DNA from: Actinomadura bangladeshensis
GTDB taxonomy: Bacteria > Actinomycetota > Actinomycetes > Streptosporangiales > Streptosporangiaceae
Assembly (NCBI RefSeq): GCF_004348335.1
Contig: NZ_SMJW01000005.1
Coordinates: forward strand, 1 to 64,000
Reading direction: 5' to 3'
DNA: 64,000 nucleotides
Shown here: positions 17,283 through 33,938 of the stretch, piece after piece
How the letters are laid out: every line of letters begins with the position of its first letter
How positions within the stretch are numbered: position 1 is the stretch's first letter
Position numbers and translations under genes: made by a program
Notes under the pieces: model-generated
Databases searched by the model: none
What the model saw: the letters and a program-made list of their open reading frames with translations, nothing else
Told to the model about the DNA's origin: nothing

Positions 17283-18347
17283 ATGGGGCATGGGGTGATT
17301 CGCGCCGTCGCGGCGATCGGAGTGGTCGCGGTGGCGGCGGTGGCCGGACGTCCTGCGGCGGCAGAGCGGCGTCCTGAATCGGTAGCGGTCGGCGAGTCGT
17401 TCACCGCGGCCACTGCGGACGCCCGCTTCCTCGGGTACGGAGCCGCCTGCCTGACGGGTGCTCCGCGCGGTGGGAAGGTCGCGGAGGCCACGAACCATCC
17501 GCTGGGCGGTTGTCACCCGGATCCGGCCGGCCCCGTCCCGCCGGCGGGTGCGGCGCCGCACGGCTACCTCCAGCTCACCGATGCGCATGTCGAAGAGACC
17601 GGCGCCGTGCTGTTCGACTCGCCGATCCCGGTACGTGACGGTCTGGAGGTGACCTTCGAGCAGTGGCAGTACGGCAGCACTACGGGGACGCCCGCCGACG
17701 GAATCTCCTTCTTCCTCACCGACGGCGCCGCACGGCTCACCACGCCGGGTGCGTTCGGTGGAAGCCTCGGTTACGCCCAGAAACTGCCGGACGACAGCCC
17801 GGACGCCCATTTCGTTCCCGGCGTCGCCGGCGGTTACCTCGGCATCGGACTCGACGTGCTGGGCGATTACGTCGGCGACGGAGAAAAGCGCGGAAACGGC
17901 TGCCAGCGGCGTTCCCCAGCCGGGACCTCGTTTCAGCCGCCTCCTCCCGGACCCAACATCGTGACCGCCCGCGGTCCAGGGAACGGCAGCGACGGGTACT
18001 GCTTCCTCGCCGCCACGATAAGCAAGAAGCCCTCGCTCGGGCTCTGGCGGTCGACACTGCCAGGCCGACTCCACGGCAAATTGGAGACCATGCCCGCCGG
18101 CGTCACGCCGAGGCGAGCCGAAACCCTGCTTGAACCAGACAAGCGGGTCGTCCGTGTCGCGATATCGCGCGAGCCCGACCCGATAGTGACGGTCGACGTC
18201 GATTTCCAGGACGGAGACGGCTTCCGTCAGGTCCTGCGCTTCCCCGCTCCCCAGCCCGTCCCGAACACCGTGAAGTTCGGATTCGCCGCATCCACAGGCC
18301 CGCTCACCGACGTGCACCTTATCCGGCGGGTCACCGTGCGTTCCTGA
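17283..18347 (+). CDS. Secreted L-type lectin-like (concanavalin-fold) protein
   Basis: Protein of 354 residues with a signal peptide (MGHGVIRAVAAIGVVAVAAVAGRPAAA, cleavage near residue 27). The mature part follows the pattern of legume-lectin/bacterial L-type lectin domains: GYLQLTDA, then VTFEQWQYGSTTGTPADGIS with FFLTDG (the metal/ligand loop), FGGSLGYAQ and GGYLGIGLDVLGDY. Four Cys residues could form disulphides. GGAGAAGG lies 9 bp before the ATG. No sortase motif or C-terminal anchor is seen, so it is probably released. Ligand unknown. Confidence 0.8.
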   Translation: MGHGVIRAVAAIGVVAVAAVAGRPAAAERRPESVAVGESFTAATADARFLGYGAACLTGAPRGGKVAEATNHPLGGCHPDPAGPVPPAGAAPHGYLQLTDAHVEETGAVLFDSPIPVRDGLEVTFEQWQYGSTTGTPADGISFFLTDGAARLTTPGAFGGSLGYAQKLPDDSPDAHFVPGVAGGYLGIGLDVLGDYVGDGEKRGNGCQRRSPAGTSFQPPPPGPNIVTARGPGNGSDGYCFLAATISKKPSLGLWRSTLPGRLHGKLETMPAGVTPRRAETLLEPDKRVVRVAISREPDPIVTVDVDFQDGDGFRQVLRFPAPQPVPNTVKFGFAASTGPLTDVHLIRRVTVRS

Positions 18348-18470
18348 TACCTTCCGTCGTCCGGCCGGCCTGCGAACCCGCTCGCCGTCGGCGGGAGCGG
18401 CTATTGGAGTTCGCTGGTGTTTCTGAAGGATGTCTGGTTGACGGCGTCCGGCCGTGGCCGCTGACCGGGT

Positions 18471-18905
18471 TCACGCGTGGACGTGGGCGTTGTAGAGGCG
18501 CTGGAGCAGGTCGTTGAGACGGTCGCGTTCGGCGGGGGACAGGGAGCGGAGGAACTCGTCCTGGCCTTCGGCGGCGGCCTGGGCGGCGGTGTCGATGAGG
18601 CGGGTCCCGGACGGGGTGAGGGTGGCGACGCGGCGGCGCCGGTCGGTGGCGTGGGGGCGGCGTTCGGCCAGGCCCGCCGCGGTCAGTGAGTCGAGGACGG
18701 CGACGAGGTTGCGGGCGTCCATGGCGGCGAGTTCGGCGAGGCGGCGCTGGCCGAGCGGGCCCTGCTCCCTGAGCACGACCATGACCGCGTACTGGTTCTG
18801 GGTGATCCCGCGGTCGGCCAGGAAGGCCGTCCAGGAGCGGGCGGCGAGGGAGCCGAGGCGCGCCAGCAGGAAGGGGGTTCCGCGTTCGTAGGCGATACCG
18901 CTCAT
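18471..18905 (-). CDS. MarR-family transcriptional regulator
   Basis: Protein of 144 residues with a MarR winged helix (QYAVMVVLREQGPLGQRRLA, then NLVAVLDSLTAAGLAERRP, then DRRRRVATLTPSG for the wing). Divergent from the hydrolase gene, with a near-perfect palindrome in the 54-bp intergenic region. No Shine-Dalgarno sequence precedes the ATG, which suggests a leaderless mRNA. It probably represses itself and the hydrolase. Confidence 0.9.
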   Translation of the reverse strand: MSGIAYERGTPFLLARLGSLAARSWTAFLADRGITQNQYAVMVVLREQGPLGQRRLAELAAMDARNLVAVLDSLTAAGLAERRPHATDRRRRVATLTPSGTRLIDTAAQAAAEGQDEFLRSLSPAERDRLNDLLQRLYNAHVHA

Positions 18906-18922
18906 GGGCGCCAGGCTAGTAC

Positions 18923-18943
18923 ATCGACATGGTTCATGTTGAT
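18923..18943. promoter_or_regulatory. Probable MarR operator
   Basis: Palindrome ATCGACATG, GTT, CATGTTGAT: nine-base arms with one mismatch around a 3-bp centre. A second, weaker ACATG/CATG pair (about 18950-18962) overlaps the ATG of the hydrolase gene. Position between divergent marR and its neighbour is typical of an autoregulatory site. Confidence 0.65.
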
Positions 18944-18959
18944 CTGGTAGACATGTTTC

Positions 18960-19826
18960 ATGACTACTACACTCAGTCACGACCAGGTCGCCGTCGGGGA
19001 TGTCGTGCTGCACGTCGCCGAGGCGGGCGATCCGGCGGGGCGGCCCTTTCTGCTCCTGCACGGCTGGCCGGAGTCGTGGCGCACCTGGACGGGCGTCATG
19101 GGCGCCGCGCGGCAGGGGGGCCGGCTGATCGCCATCGACCTGCCCGGCATCGGCGCGTCGGCCGGGCGCGTGGCCGGGGGAGCGAAGCTGCGCATCGCGG
19201 AAGTCGTCCACGGGCTGGTCCAGAAGCTGGGGCTCGAAGACCTGACGCTCGTCGGGCACGATGCCGGCGGCATGGTGGCCTACGCCTACCTGCGGCGGTA
19301 CGGGGCCGGCCGCGTCGTCATCATGAACACCGTGATCCCGGGGGTGGCCCCGTGGTGGGACGTGGTGGGCGATCCCCGCGTCTGGCATTTCGGCCTGCAC
19401 TCCGTGGCGTCGCTTCCCGAGACCCTGGTCCGGGGGCGCCAGGCCGAGTACTTCGACTACTTCTACGACGTGCTCTCGGCGGATCCGGCGCGCATCACCG
19501 GCGGGTCCAGAGGCGCCCACGTCGCGGCCTACCGGGACGACGCCGCCTTGACCGCGGGATTCGACCTGTACCGGGGCTTCGACCAGGACGTCCGGGACAA
19601 TGCCGCATTCGCCGAAGGGCCGCCGGCGGACACTCCGCTGCTCTACCTGCGGGGAGCCCATGAGGGCGGTGACATCGCCGCCTATGAGCGGGGGCTGCGG
19701 GACGCGGGAGTCCGGAACGTGATCGCCGGGGTATTGCCGGAAGCCGGTCACTTCGCCCAAGAGGAAACTCCCGCGCAGGTGTGGCGGGCGATCCGCGATT
19801 TCAGTGCCAGAAATGCGGTGGAGTGA
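18960..19826 (+). CDS. Alpha/beta hydrolase
   Basis: Protein of 288 residues of the epoxide hydrolase/haloalkane dehalogenase-like branch. HGWPESWRTW contains the oxyanion-hole motif; the nucleophile is Asp in LVGHDAGGMVAY; the catalytic His is in PEAGHFAQEE. An Asp nucleophile favours epoxide hydrolase or dehalogenase chemistry over esterase. The ATG at 18960 has no ribosome binding site, consistent with leaderless translation. Controlled in all likelihood by the divergent MarR protein. Confidence 0.82.
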   Translation: MTTTLSHDQVAVGDVVLHVAEAGDPAGRPFLLLHGWPESWRTWTGVMGAARQGGRLIAIDLPGIGASAGRVAGGAKLRIAEVVHGLVQKLGLEDLTLVGHDAGGMVAYAYLRRYGAGRVVIMNTVIPGVAPWWDVVGDPRVWHFGLHSVASLPETLVRGRQAEYFDYFYDVLSADPARITGGSRGAHVAAYRDDAALTAGFDLYRGFDQDVRDNAAFAEGPPADTPLLYLRGAHEGGDIAAYERGLRDAGVRNVIAGVLPEAGHFAQEETPAQVWRAIRDFSARNAVE

Positions 19827-19896
19827 CAATCGGCGGCAGCATTTCGCCAGGTGGGCCCGGTCTGTCAATCGGCACTGGCGGGCTCGAACGGCACAT

Positions 19897-19923
19897 GTTA
19901 CCGTGAGGTCTCAGACTGGTAAC
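19897..19923. promoter_or_regulatory. Inverted repeat, candidate operator upstream of the response regulator
   Basis: GTTACC and GGTAAC separated by 15 bp, 124 bp before the response-regulator ATG. No T tract follows, so it is not a terminator. The binding protein is unknown. Confidence 0.35.
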
Positions 19924-20046
19924 GGGGCGAGTAACTCAAGCCGGTCGATCTTTGAATATCGCAATGCGGCGGTATGGAACGCGGGGCGGGCGCGTCCGGA
20001 CTCGAACGGCCCCCCTGACCGCGCCGATCGGAGCCTTCATGAGTGA

Positions 20047-20772
20047 ATGTCCGAGACAGCATGCCGCCCGATTCCCCGCGTGCAGCAGCCATCGTCCGAA
20101 GCGGGGGGCCGCCGGATTCCGGGGGCGGGCTTGACGCCGCGGACCGTTCTGATCGTCGACGGCCACACCCTCGTCCGGCAGGGCGTGCGGGAGATCCTCG
20201 AAGAGGACGACGGGTTAAAGGTGGTGGGCGAGGCCGGTGACGGCGAGGAGGCCGTCGCCGTGGCCGCCGACCAGCGTCCCGACGTCGTCCTCCTGGAGGT
20301 CGGCGGCCACGGCCGGGACGCCGTCACCACGGTGCGGCGCATCCGGCGGCACTCACCGGACACGAAGGTCATCATCCTCAGCATGCAGGAGGGCCCCGAG
20401 TTGCTGCGCGCGTTATTGGAGGCGGGCATCCGCGGCTACCTGCTGAAGACGGTGACGCGGCACGAGCTGGTCGCGGCGATCCAGGCGGTGCAGGACCCGG
20501 ACCGCATCGTGCTCAGCGTCTCGCGGCGCAGCCTGCCCGAGGACGACGGGGCGCAGCCCGTCCAGCTCACCGAGCGGGAGCGGCAGGTGCTGGAGCTCAC
20601 CGCGCAGGCGCTCACCAACCGGCAGATCGGGAACCGGCTCTCGCTCACCGAGGCCACGGTCAAGCGCCACCTCCGCAACATCTTCGCCAAGCTCGGCGCG
20701 GGGTCGCGGCTGGACGCGGTCAACCGCGCGGCCCTCGCCGGCCTCATCGAGCCGCCGCGGAACGCGCTGTAG
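20047..20772 (+). CDS. Atypical NarL/LuxR-type response regulator
   Basis: Protein of 241 residues: receiver domain at about 33-150 and a LuxR-type helix-turn-helix at about 175-235 (LTERERQVLELTAQALTNRQ, then TVKRHLRNIFAKLG). The receiver lacks the normal phosphorylation residues. The acceptor Asp is Glu84 (DVVLLEVGG), and the usual acidic pair VDD reads VDG. The switch Lys is kept (GYLLKTV). Such proteins usually act without phosphorylation. No histidine kinase is adjacent. It sits at the left edge of the polyketide cluster. An in-frame TTG at 20131 would start directly at the receiver; the first 28 residues look unstructured. Confidence 0.85.
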   Translation: MSETACRPIPRVQQPSSEAGGRRIPGAGLTPRTVLIVDGHTLVRQGVREILEEDDGLKVVGEAGDGEEAVAVAADQRPDVVLLEVGGHGRDAVTTVRRIRRHSPDTKVIILSMQEGPELLRALLEAGIRGYLLKTVTRHELVAAIQAVQDPDRIVLSVSRRSLPEDDGAQPVQLTERERQVLELTAQALTNRQIGNRLSLTEATVKRHLRNIFAKLGAGSRLDAVNRAALAGLIEPPRNAL

Positions 20773-20792
20773 AGGACACGGCGCGGCGCGGC

Positions 20793-20835
20793 TCTGACGG
20801 GACGCGAACCGGGCTCGACGCGGCCGCCCTACGTT
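20793..20835 (+). promoter_or_regulatory. SARP-type promoter of the flavin reductase/carboxylase operon
   Basis: Heptamers TCTGACG (20793-20799), GCGAACC (20804-20810) and TCGACGC (20815-20821) at 11-bp steps, then 8 bp, then TACGTT (20830-20835) as the -10. This is the geometry known for SARP activators (for example ActII-ORF4 and DnrI). A normal 5' leader with GGAGGG follows before the GTG at 20869. Confidence 0.6.
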
Positions 20836-20868
20836 GGCGGCGACCGTTCGCCCAGCGGAGGGACCGCC

Positions 20869-21354
20869 GTGCTTCGCCAGATCGAACCCGTGGAGGCCAG
20901 CAAGTTCCGGACGGTGATGCGCGGCTTCGCCACCGGAGTGACGGTGGCCGCCGCCGACTCGGGGGACGGACCCGCCGGGACGACGATGAACTCGTTCACG
21001 TCCGTCTCGCTGGAGCCGCCGCTCGTCCTGTTCTGCATCGGATCCGGGTCGCGGACGTGGCCGGTGGTGCGGCGGGCGGGCTGCTTCGCGGTCAGCTTCC
21101 TGTGCGCGGGCCAGGAGACCCTCGCGCACCGGTTCGCGGCGCGCGGCGTGGACCGCTTCGCCGGCCAGGAGATCGCGACCGCGGCGACGGGCGCGCCGGT
21201 GCTCGCCGACGCGGCGGGCTTCGTCGACTGCACGCTCGTGGACGCGATCGAACTCGGCGACCACCGGGTGGTCGTCGGCCTGGTCGTGGCGGCGGGCTGC
21301 CTGCGCGACGCCCGCCCGCTGGTCTTCGCCGACGGAGGTTACGGAAGTGTCTGA
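20869..21354 (+). CDS. Flavin reductase (ActVB-like)
   Basis: Protein of 161 residues of the flavin reductase-like, FMN-binding split-barrel family. Signatures: FRTVMRGFATGVTVAAA, then AGTTMNSFTSVSLEPPLVLFCI. It should supply reduced FMN to a two-component monooxygenase; the partner in this cluster is the acyl-CoA-dehydrogenase-fold protein at 40960-42102, a pairing like ActVB with ActVA-ORF5. GTG 20869 is preceded by GGAGGGA. The stop overlaps the start region of the carboxylase gene. Confidence 0.85.
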   Translation: MLRQIEPVEASKFRTVMRGFATGVTVAAADSGDGPAGTTMNSFTSVSLEPPLVLFCIGSGSRTWPVVRRAGCFAVSFLCAGQETLAHRFAARGVDRFAGQEIATAATGAPVLADAAGFVDCTLVDAIELGDHRVVVGLVVAAGCLRDARPLVFADGGYGSV

Positions 21355-22900
21355 GATGCGGGACCGCATGGCCGGCCTGGAGGCCGAGCGCCGCGCCGCC
21401 GCCGAGGTCGGCGGAGACCGGGCCCTGCGGGCGCAGAGGTCCAAGGGAAAGCTGACGGTGCGGGAACGGCTCGACCTGCTGTTCGACAAGGGCACCTTCA
21501 CCGAGATCGAGACGTTGCGGCGGCACCGGGCGCAGGGCTTCGGGATGGAGCGCAAGCGCCCGCCGACGGACGGCGTCGTGGTCGGCTGGGGCCTGGTCGG
21601 GGGCCGCCGGGTGTTCGCCTACGCGCACGACTTCCGGGTCTTCGGCGGCAGCCTCGGCGAGGCGCACGCGAGCAAGATCCACAAGATCATGGACCTGGCG
21701 GCGAAGACGGGCGCGCCGCTCGTCGGGCTGTGCGACGGGGCGGGCGCGCGCATCCAGGAGGGCGTGACCGCGCTCGCCGGGTACGGCGGCATCTTCCAGC
21801 GCAACGTCCGCAACTCCGGGGTGATCCCGCAGATCAGCGTGATGCTCGGCCCGTGCGCGGGCGGGGCGGCGTACTCGCCGTCGCTGACCGACTTCGTCTT
21901 CATGGTGCGCGGCACCGCGCAGATGTTCATCACCGGCCCGGACGTGGTCGGCGCCGTCACCGGCGAGACGATCACCCATGAGGAACTGGGCGGTGCCGAG
22001 GTGCACGCGGCCCGGACCGGCGTCGCCGAGGCGATGTACGACGGCGAGGAGGAGTGCCTCGCCGACGTCCGCTACCTGCTGTCGCTGCTGCCGTCCGACA
22101 ACACCCGGTTCGCGCCCGAGCAGCCCACGGCCGACCCGCCGGACCGCTCCTGCCCGCTGCTGCGCGACCTGGTGCCGGCCGACCCCAAGGCCGCCTACGA
22201 CGTGCGCGCCGTGATCGAGGAGATCGTGGACGACGGCGAGACGTTCGAGATCCACGAGATGTGGGGGACGACCGTGGTGTGCGCGCTCGTCCGGTTCGCG
22301 GGCCGGGTCACCGGGCTGGTGGCCAACCAGCCCGCGCAGACGGCCGGGGTCCTGGACATCACGGCCGCGGAGAAGGCTGCCCGGTTCGTCCAGTTCTGCG
22401 ACGCGTTCAACATCCCGCTCGTGACCCTCGTGGACGTGCCGGGCTTCCTGCCCGGCGTCGACCAGGAGCACGGCGGCATCATCCGGCACGGCGCCAAGCT
22501 GCTGTACGCCTACTGCGACGCGACCGTGCCGCGCGTGCAGCTCGTCCTGCGCAAGGCCTACGGCGGCGCCTACATCGTGATGGACTCGCGGTCGATCGGC
22601 GCGGACGTGTCGCTCGCCTGGCCGACCAACGAGATCGCCGTGATGGGCGCCGAGGCCGCGGTGAACGTGGTGTACCGGCGGGAGATCGCCGCCGCCGACG
22701 ACCCCGAGGCCGAGCGCCGCGCCCGCGTCGAGGACTACCGGCGCGAGCTGATGGGCCCGTTCCACGCGGCCGAGCGCGGCTTGGTGGACGAGGTGATCGA
22801 CCCCGCCGAGACCCGCGTCCGGATCATCGACGCGCTGGACATGCTGGCCGGCAAGTACGCGCCCCGGCCCGGCCGCAAGCACGGGAACCAGCCGCAGTGA
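21347..22900 (+). CDS. Acyl-CoA carboxylase carboxyltransferase (beta) subunit
   Basis: Carboxyltransferase of 517 residues (AccD/PccB type), full length. N-terminal domain: KLTVRERLDLLFDKGTF, GGSLGEAHASKI, GAGARIQEG, MLGPCAGGAAYSP. C-terminal domain: VDVPGFLPGVDQEHGGIIRHG, GGAYIVMDSRSIGAD. Carboxylates acetyl- or propionyl-CoA to malonyl- or methylmalonyl-CoA together with the biotin-carrying alpha subunit at 47579-49303 and the epsilon subunit just downstream. The residue that usually sets acetyl versus propionyl preference was not assigned. GGAGG lies 8 bp before the GTG at 21347; ATG 21356 is an alternative. Confidence 0.92.
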   Translation: MSEMRDRMAGLEAERRAAAEVGGDRALRAQRSKGKLTVRERLDLLFDKGTFTEIETLRRHRAQGFGMERKRPPTDGVVVGWGLVGGRRVFAYAHDFRVFGGSLGEAHASKIHKIMDLAAKTGAPLVGLCDGAGARIQEGVTALAGYGGIFQRNVRNSGVIPQISVMLGPCAGGAAYSPSLTDFVFMVRGTAQMFITGPDVVGAVTGETITHEELGGAEVHAARTGVAEAMYDGEEECLADVRYLLSLLPSDNTRFAPEQPTADPPDRSCPLLRDLVPADPKAAYDVRAVIEEIVDDGETFEIHEMWGTTVVCALVRFAGRVTGLVANQPAQTAGVLDITAAEKAARFVQFCDAFNIPLVTLVDVPGFLPGVDQEHGGIIRHGAKLLYAYCDATVPRVQLVLRKAYGGAYIVMDSRSIGADVSLAWPTNEIAVMGAEAAVNVVYRREIAAADDPEAERRARVEDYRRELMGPFHAAERGLVDEVIDPAETRVRIIDALDMLAGKYAPRPGRKHGNQPQ

Positions 22901-23106
22901 GCGCCGGCATCGAGATCGTGCGGGGCCGCCTGGACGAGCGGGAGCTGGCGGCGCTCGTCGCCGTGCTCCTGCACGAGGGCGGCGGCCGCGCGGCGGAGGC
23001 CGCCGCTCCGCACGGGGCGGAGCGGCGGCCCGGGCCGCGCTGGGACCCCGAGGGGCTCAGCCCGCCGCGCCCGGCGTCCGCTCCACCACGGCCGCGGACC
23101 AGGTGA
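22897..23106 (+). CDS. Acyl-CoA carboxylase epsilon subunit
   Basis: Small protein of 69 residues. The beginning IEIVRGRLDERELAALVAVL is the characteristic helix of actinobacterial AccE/PccE epsilon subunits, followed by a Pro/Arg-rich tail with a Trp (RPGPRWDPEG) as in the family. The GTG overlaps the beta-subunit stop (GTGA). The 3' end overlaps the KAS III-like gene on the other strand by 50 bp. Confidence 0.8.
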   Translation: MSAGIEIVRGRLDERELAALVAVLLHEGGGRAAEAAAPHGAERRPGPRWDPEGLSPPRPASAPPRPRTR

Positions 23107-24094
23107 AGCCCGCCCCGACCCCGGCGAGCAGGCAGCGCTCGCCGGGCGCGAGGCGGCCGGTCCCGATCAGCTCCCCGAGCCCGGCGATCTGGTCCCCGGC
23201 GCCGAGGTGGCCGATCCGGCTGCCCCAGTCCCACGTGGTCCGCGCCCGGTCGATGCCGAGCGGCTCGAAGAACTGCACGTCCATCTTCGGCAGGCCCAGG
23301 TGGGGCAGGACGAACCAGTCCACGTCCGCGCGCTCGACGCCGGCCTCCGACAGCGCGCCCTCGACGGCGCGGACCTGACCGTCCCGCAGCCGCCGCAGCA
23401 CCTCGGCGAAGCCGAGTTCGGCGACCGCCTCCTCGCGCGGCGCCTCGGCGTCGATCGGGCGCGCCGCGGCGAGCGGGGCGTCCGCGAACGGGCGCGCGCC
23501 CCGGCCGAGCTTCTCCAGGCCGGGGTCGGAGACCGAGAACGCGCTGCGCAGCCGGACGGCGTCGCCTCCACCGTCCGGAACGCCGCGCGCCAGCACCATC
23601 GCGGTGCCGCCGTCGCCGCAGATCGTGCCCGGGTCGGTGCGCCAGCGGTCGAAGCCGGGCAGCGCGAACCGGTCGCCGGTCGACACGAGCGCCTTGCTCC
23701 CCGCCGCCCGGCCCGCCAGATACGCGGCGGCCAGCTCGATCGCCGCCATGCCGCCGTTGGACTGCTGCCCCACCTCGACGGCCGGGCAGTCGTTGCCGAG
23801 CGCCTCGCGCTGGACGTAGGAGGCGGCCGCCCACAGGTCGTGCCCCTGGTAGTGGACGCTGGCGTGCAGGAGCAGCTCGACGTCGGACGGGTCCGCGCCG
23901 GCGTCCTCCACCGCCTGCCGGGCGGCGTCCGCCGCCATCTCCGGCGGGGCCTCCTCGGCGACGCACACGGCTTCGATGCCGGTGCGCCACACGTCCTTGC
24001 GGGCGCACAGGCCCTGCTTCTCCGCGTCGGCCGTCTCGATCGCTTCGGGCAGGTGACGTCCGGTCCCCGCCACGTAGATGTCGTCGTACCTCAT
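23057..24094 (-). CDS. KAS III-like acyltransferase with Ser in place of catalytic Cys (DpsC/CerJ-type)
   Basis: Thiolase-fold protein of 345 residues in the branch that includes DpsC, ChlB3 and CerJ. At the position of the catalytic Cys the sequence is GQQSNGGMAAIE, giving Ser112. The catalytic His is kept (WFVLPHLGLPKMD), and the usual Asn motif is replaced by DWGSRIGHLGAGD, as in acyl-transferring homologues. DpsC uses Ser in the same place to transfer propionate. I infer that this protein moves the acyl group made by the type I synthase to the type II ACP/ketosynthase. The promoter carries SARP heptamers and there is no Shine-Dalgarno sequence; the predicted start site is almost at the ATG. 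Confidence 0.85.
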   Translation of the reverse strand: MRYDDIYVAGTGRHLPEAIETADAEKQGLCARKDVWRTGIEAVCVAEEAPPEMAADAARQAVEDAGADPSDVELLLHASVHYQGHDLWAAASYVQREALGNDCPAVEVGQQSNGGMAAIELAAAYLAGRAAGSKALVSTGDRFALPGFDRWRTDPGTICGDGGTAMVLARGVPDGGGDAVRLRSAFSVSDPGLEKLGRGARPFADAPLAAARPIDAEAPREEAVAELGFAEVLRRLRDGQVRAVEGALSEAGVERADVDWFVLPHLGLPKMDVQFFEPLGIDRARTTWDWGSRIGHLGAGDQIAGLGELIGTGRLAPGERCLLAGVGAGFTWSAAVVERTPGAAG

Positions 24095-24100
24095 GCGGTG

Positions 24101-24143
24101 AGCGTCGCAGCCGCCCGTCAGGGAGCCGTCGAGGACGGGTCGT
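24101..24143 (-). promoter_or_regulatory. SARP-type promoter of the KAS III-like gene
   Basis: Read on the minus strand: ACGACCC (24143-24137), TCGACGG (24132-24126), CTGACGG (24121-24115), each 11 bp apart, then 8 bp, then GACGCT (24106-24101) as the -10. Only 6 bp separate the -10 from the ATG at 24094, so the mRNA should be leaderless. Confidence 0.65.
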
Positions 24144-24167
24144 CGCGCCCCCGCCGAGGCGCCGGGC

Positions 24168-24210
24168 GCGAATGACCCTAGGCCGGATCTCGACGCGGGC
24201 GGCCTAGACA
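24168..24210 (+). promoter_or_regulatory. SARP-type promoter of the AT/PKS operon
   Basis: GCGAATG (24168-24174), a poor TAGGCCG (24179-24185) and TCGACGC (24190-24196) at 11-bp steps, then 8 bp, then TAGACA (24205-24210). Six bp later is the ATG at 24217, with no Shine-Dalgarno sequence: leaderless. A CTAGGCC/GGCCTAG inverted repeat overlaps the box. Confidence 0.55.
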
Positions 24211-24216
24211 GAAGGC

Positions 24217-25154
24217 ATGACTGAGGACCACCGAGCCGGCGGGGGGCGTCCGCTGCCGATCGCGCTGCTGATCCCGGGCCAGGGAGCGCAGCGCCCGCGG
24301 ATGGCCGCGTCCCTGTACGGAACCGACGCGGGCTTCACCCGCACGATGGACGAGGCGTTCGCGCTCATGGGCCCGCGCGGCCCGCACCTGCGCGCGCAGT
24401 GGCTCGCCGAGCGGCCGTCGCCGGAGTTCGACGACGTCACGGTGGCGCAGCCGCTGCTGTACGCGGTCGGGTACGCGCTGGGGCGCGCGATGGCGGACCG
24501 CCACGGGCCGCCCGGCGCGCTGCTCGGGCACTCCGCCGGGGAGATGGTCGCCGGCGCGCTCGCCGGGGTCTTCGACTTCGCCGACGGCATGCGCCTGATG
24601 ATGGCGCGGCTGCCGGCGCTGGCCGCGACCGAGCCGGGCGGGATGCTCGCGGTGGCGGCCTCGGTCCGGGAGGTGGAGCCCCTGCTCGGCGGGGACGTGC
24701 ACCTCGCGGCCGTCAACGCGCCCCGGCAGCTGCTGCTCGCCGGGGCGGAGGAGCCGCTCGGCCGCGCCATGTCCCGGCTGAAGGCGGACGGGAGGACGGT
24801 GCGGCGCGTCCCGGCGCGGCAGGCGTTCCACAGCCCGCTCGTGGCGGCGGCGTCGGACCGGGCCGGGGACGGGTGGGCCGGCGTCGCGCTGCGGCCGCCG
24901 TCCGTCCCGCTGTACTCGGCCTACGACGCCGCCCCGCTCACCGCGGAGCGGGCGTGCGACCCGGCCTTCTGGATCGGGCAGCCCGCCCGGACCGTCCACT
25001 TCGCCCGCGCGCTGGACCGGCTCCTTGACGACGGCGACCACCTGCTGCTGGAGACCGGACCGGGGCAGAGCCTCACGATGCTCGCCCGCCGCCACCCCCG
25101 CGTCCTGGCCGGGCGCAGCCGGGTGCTCGGGACGACGGAGGAGCTGGTACCGCA

Positions 25155-25158
<4 letters not shown>
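24217..25158 (+). CDS. Stand-alone acyltransferase (malonyl transferase-like)
   Basis: Protein of 313 residues of the FabD/AT fold: LLIPGQGAQRPRMA, nucleophile Ser106 in LLGHSAGEMVAG, and AFHSPL at the position that in modular ATs indicates malonyl preference. Hedamycin-type hybrid clusters also contain a discrete AT beside a KAS III and a type I PKS. Roles to consider: loading malonyl on the type II ACP, or hydrolysing or editing wrongly primed ACPs. ATG 24217 follows a SARP-type promoter directly. The stop overlaps the PKS start (ATGA). Confidence 0.85.

Positions 25159-33930
<8,772 letters not shown>

Positions 33931-33938
<8 letters not shown>

Noticed and set aside
24178-24207. Inverted repeat CTAGGCC/GGCCTAG as a possible terminator
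   Set aside because: No T tract, and it coincides with the SARP heptamer and -10 of the AT operon, so a promoter reading explains the region better.
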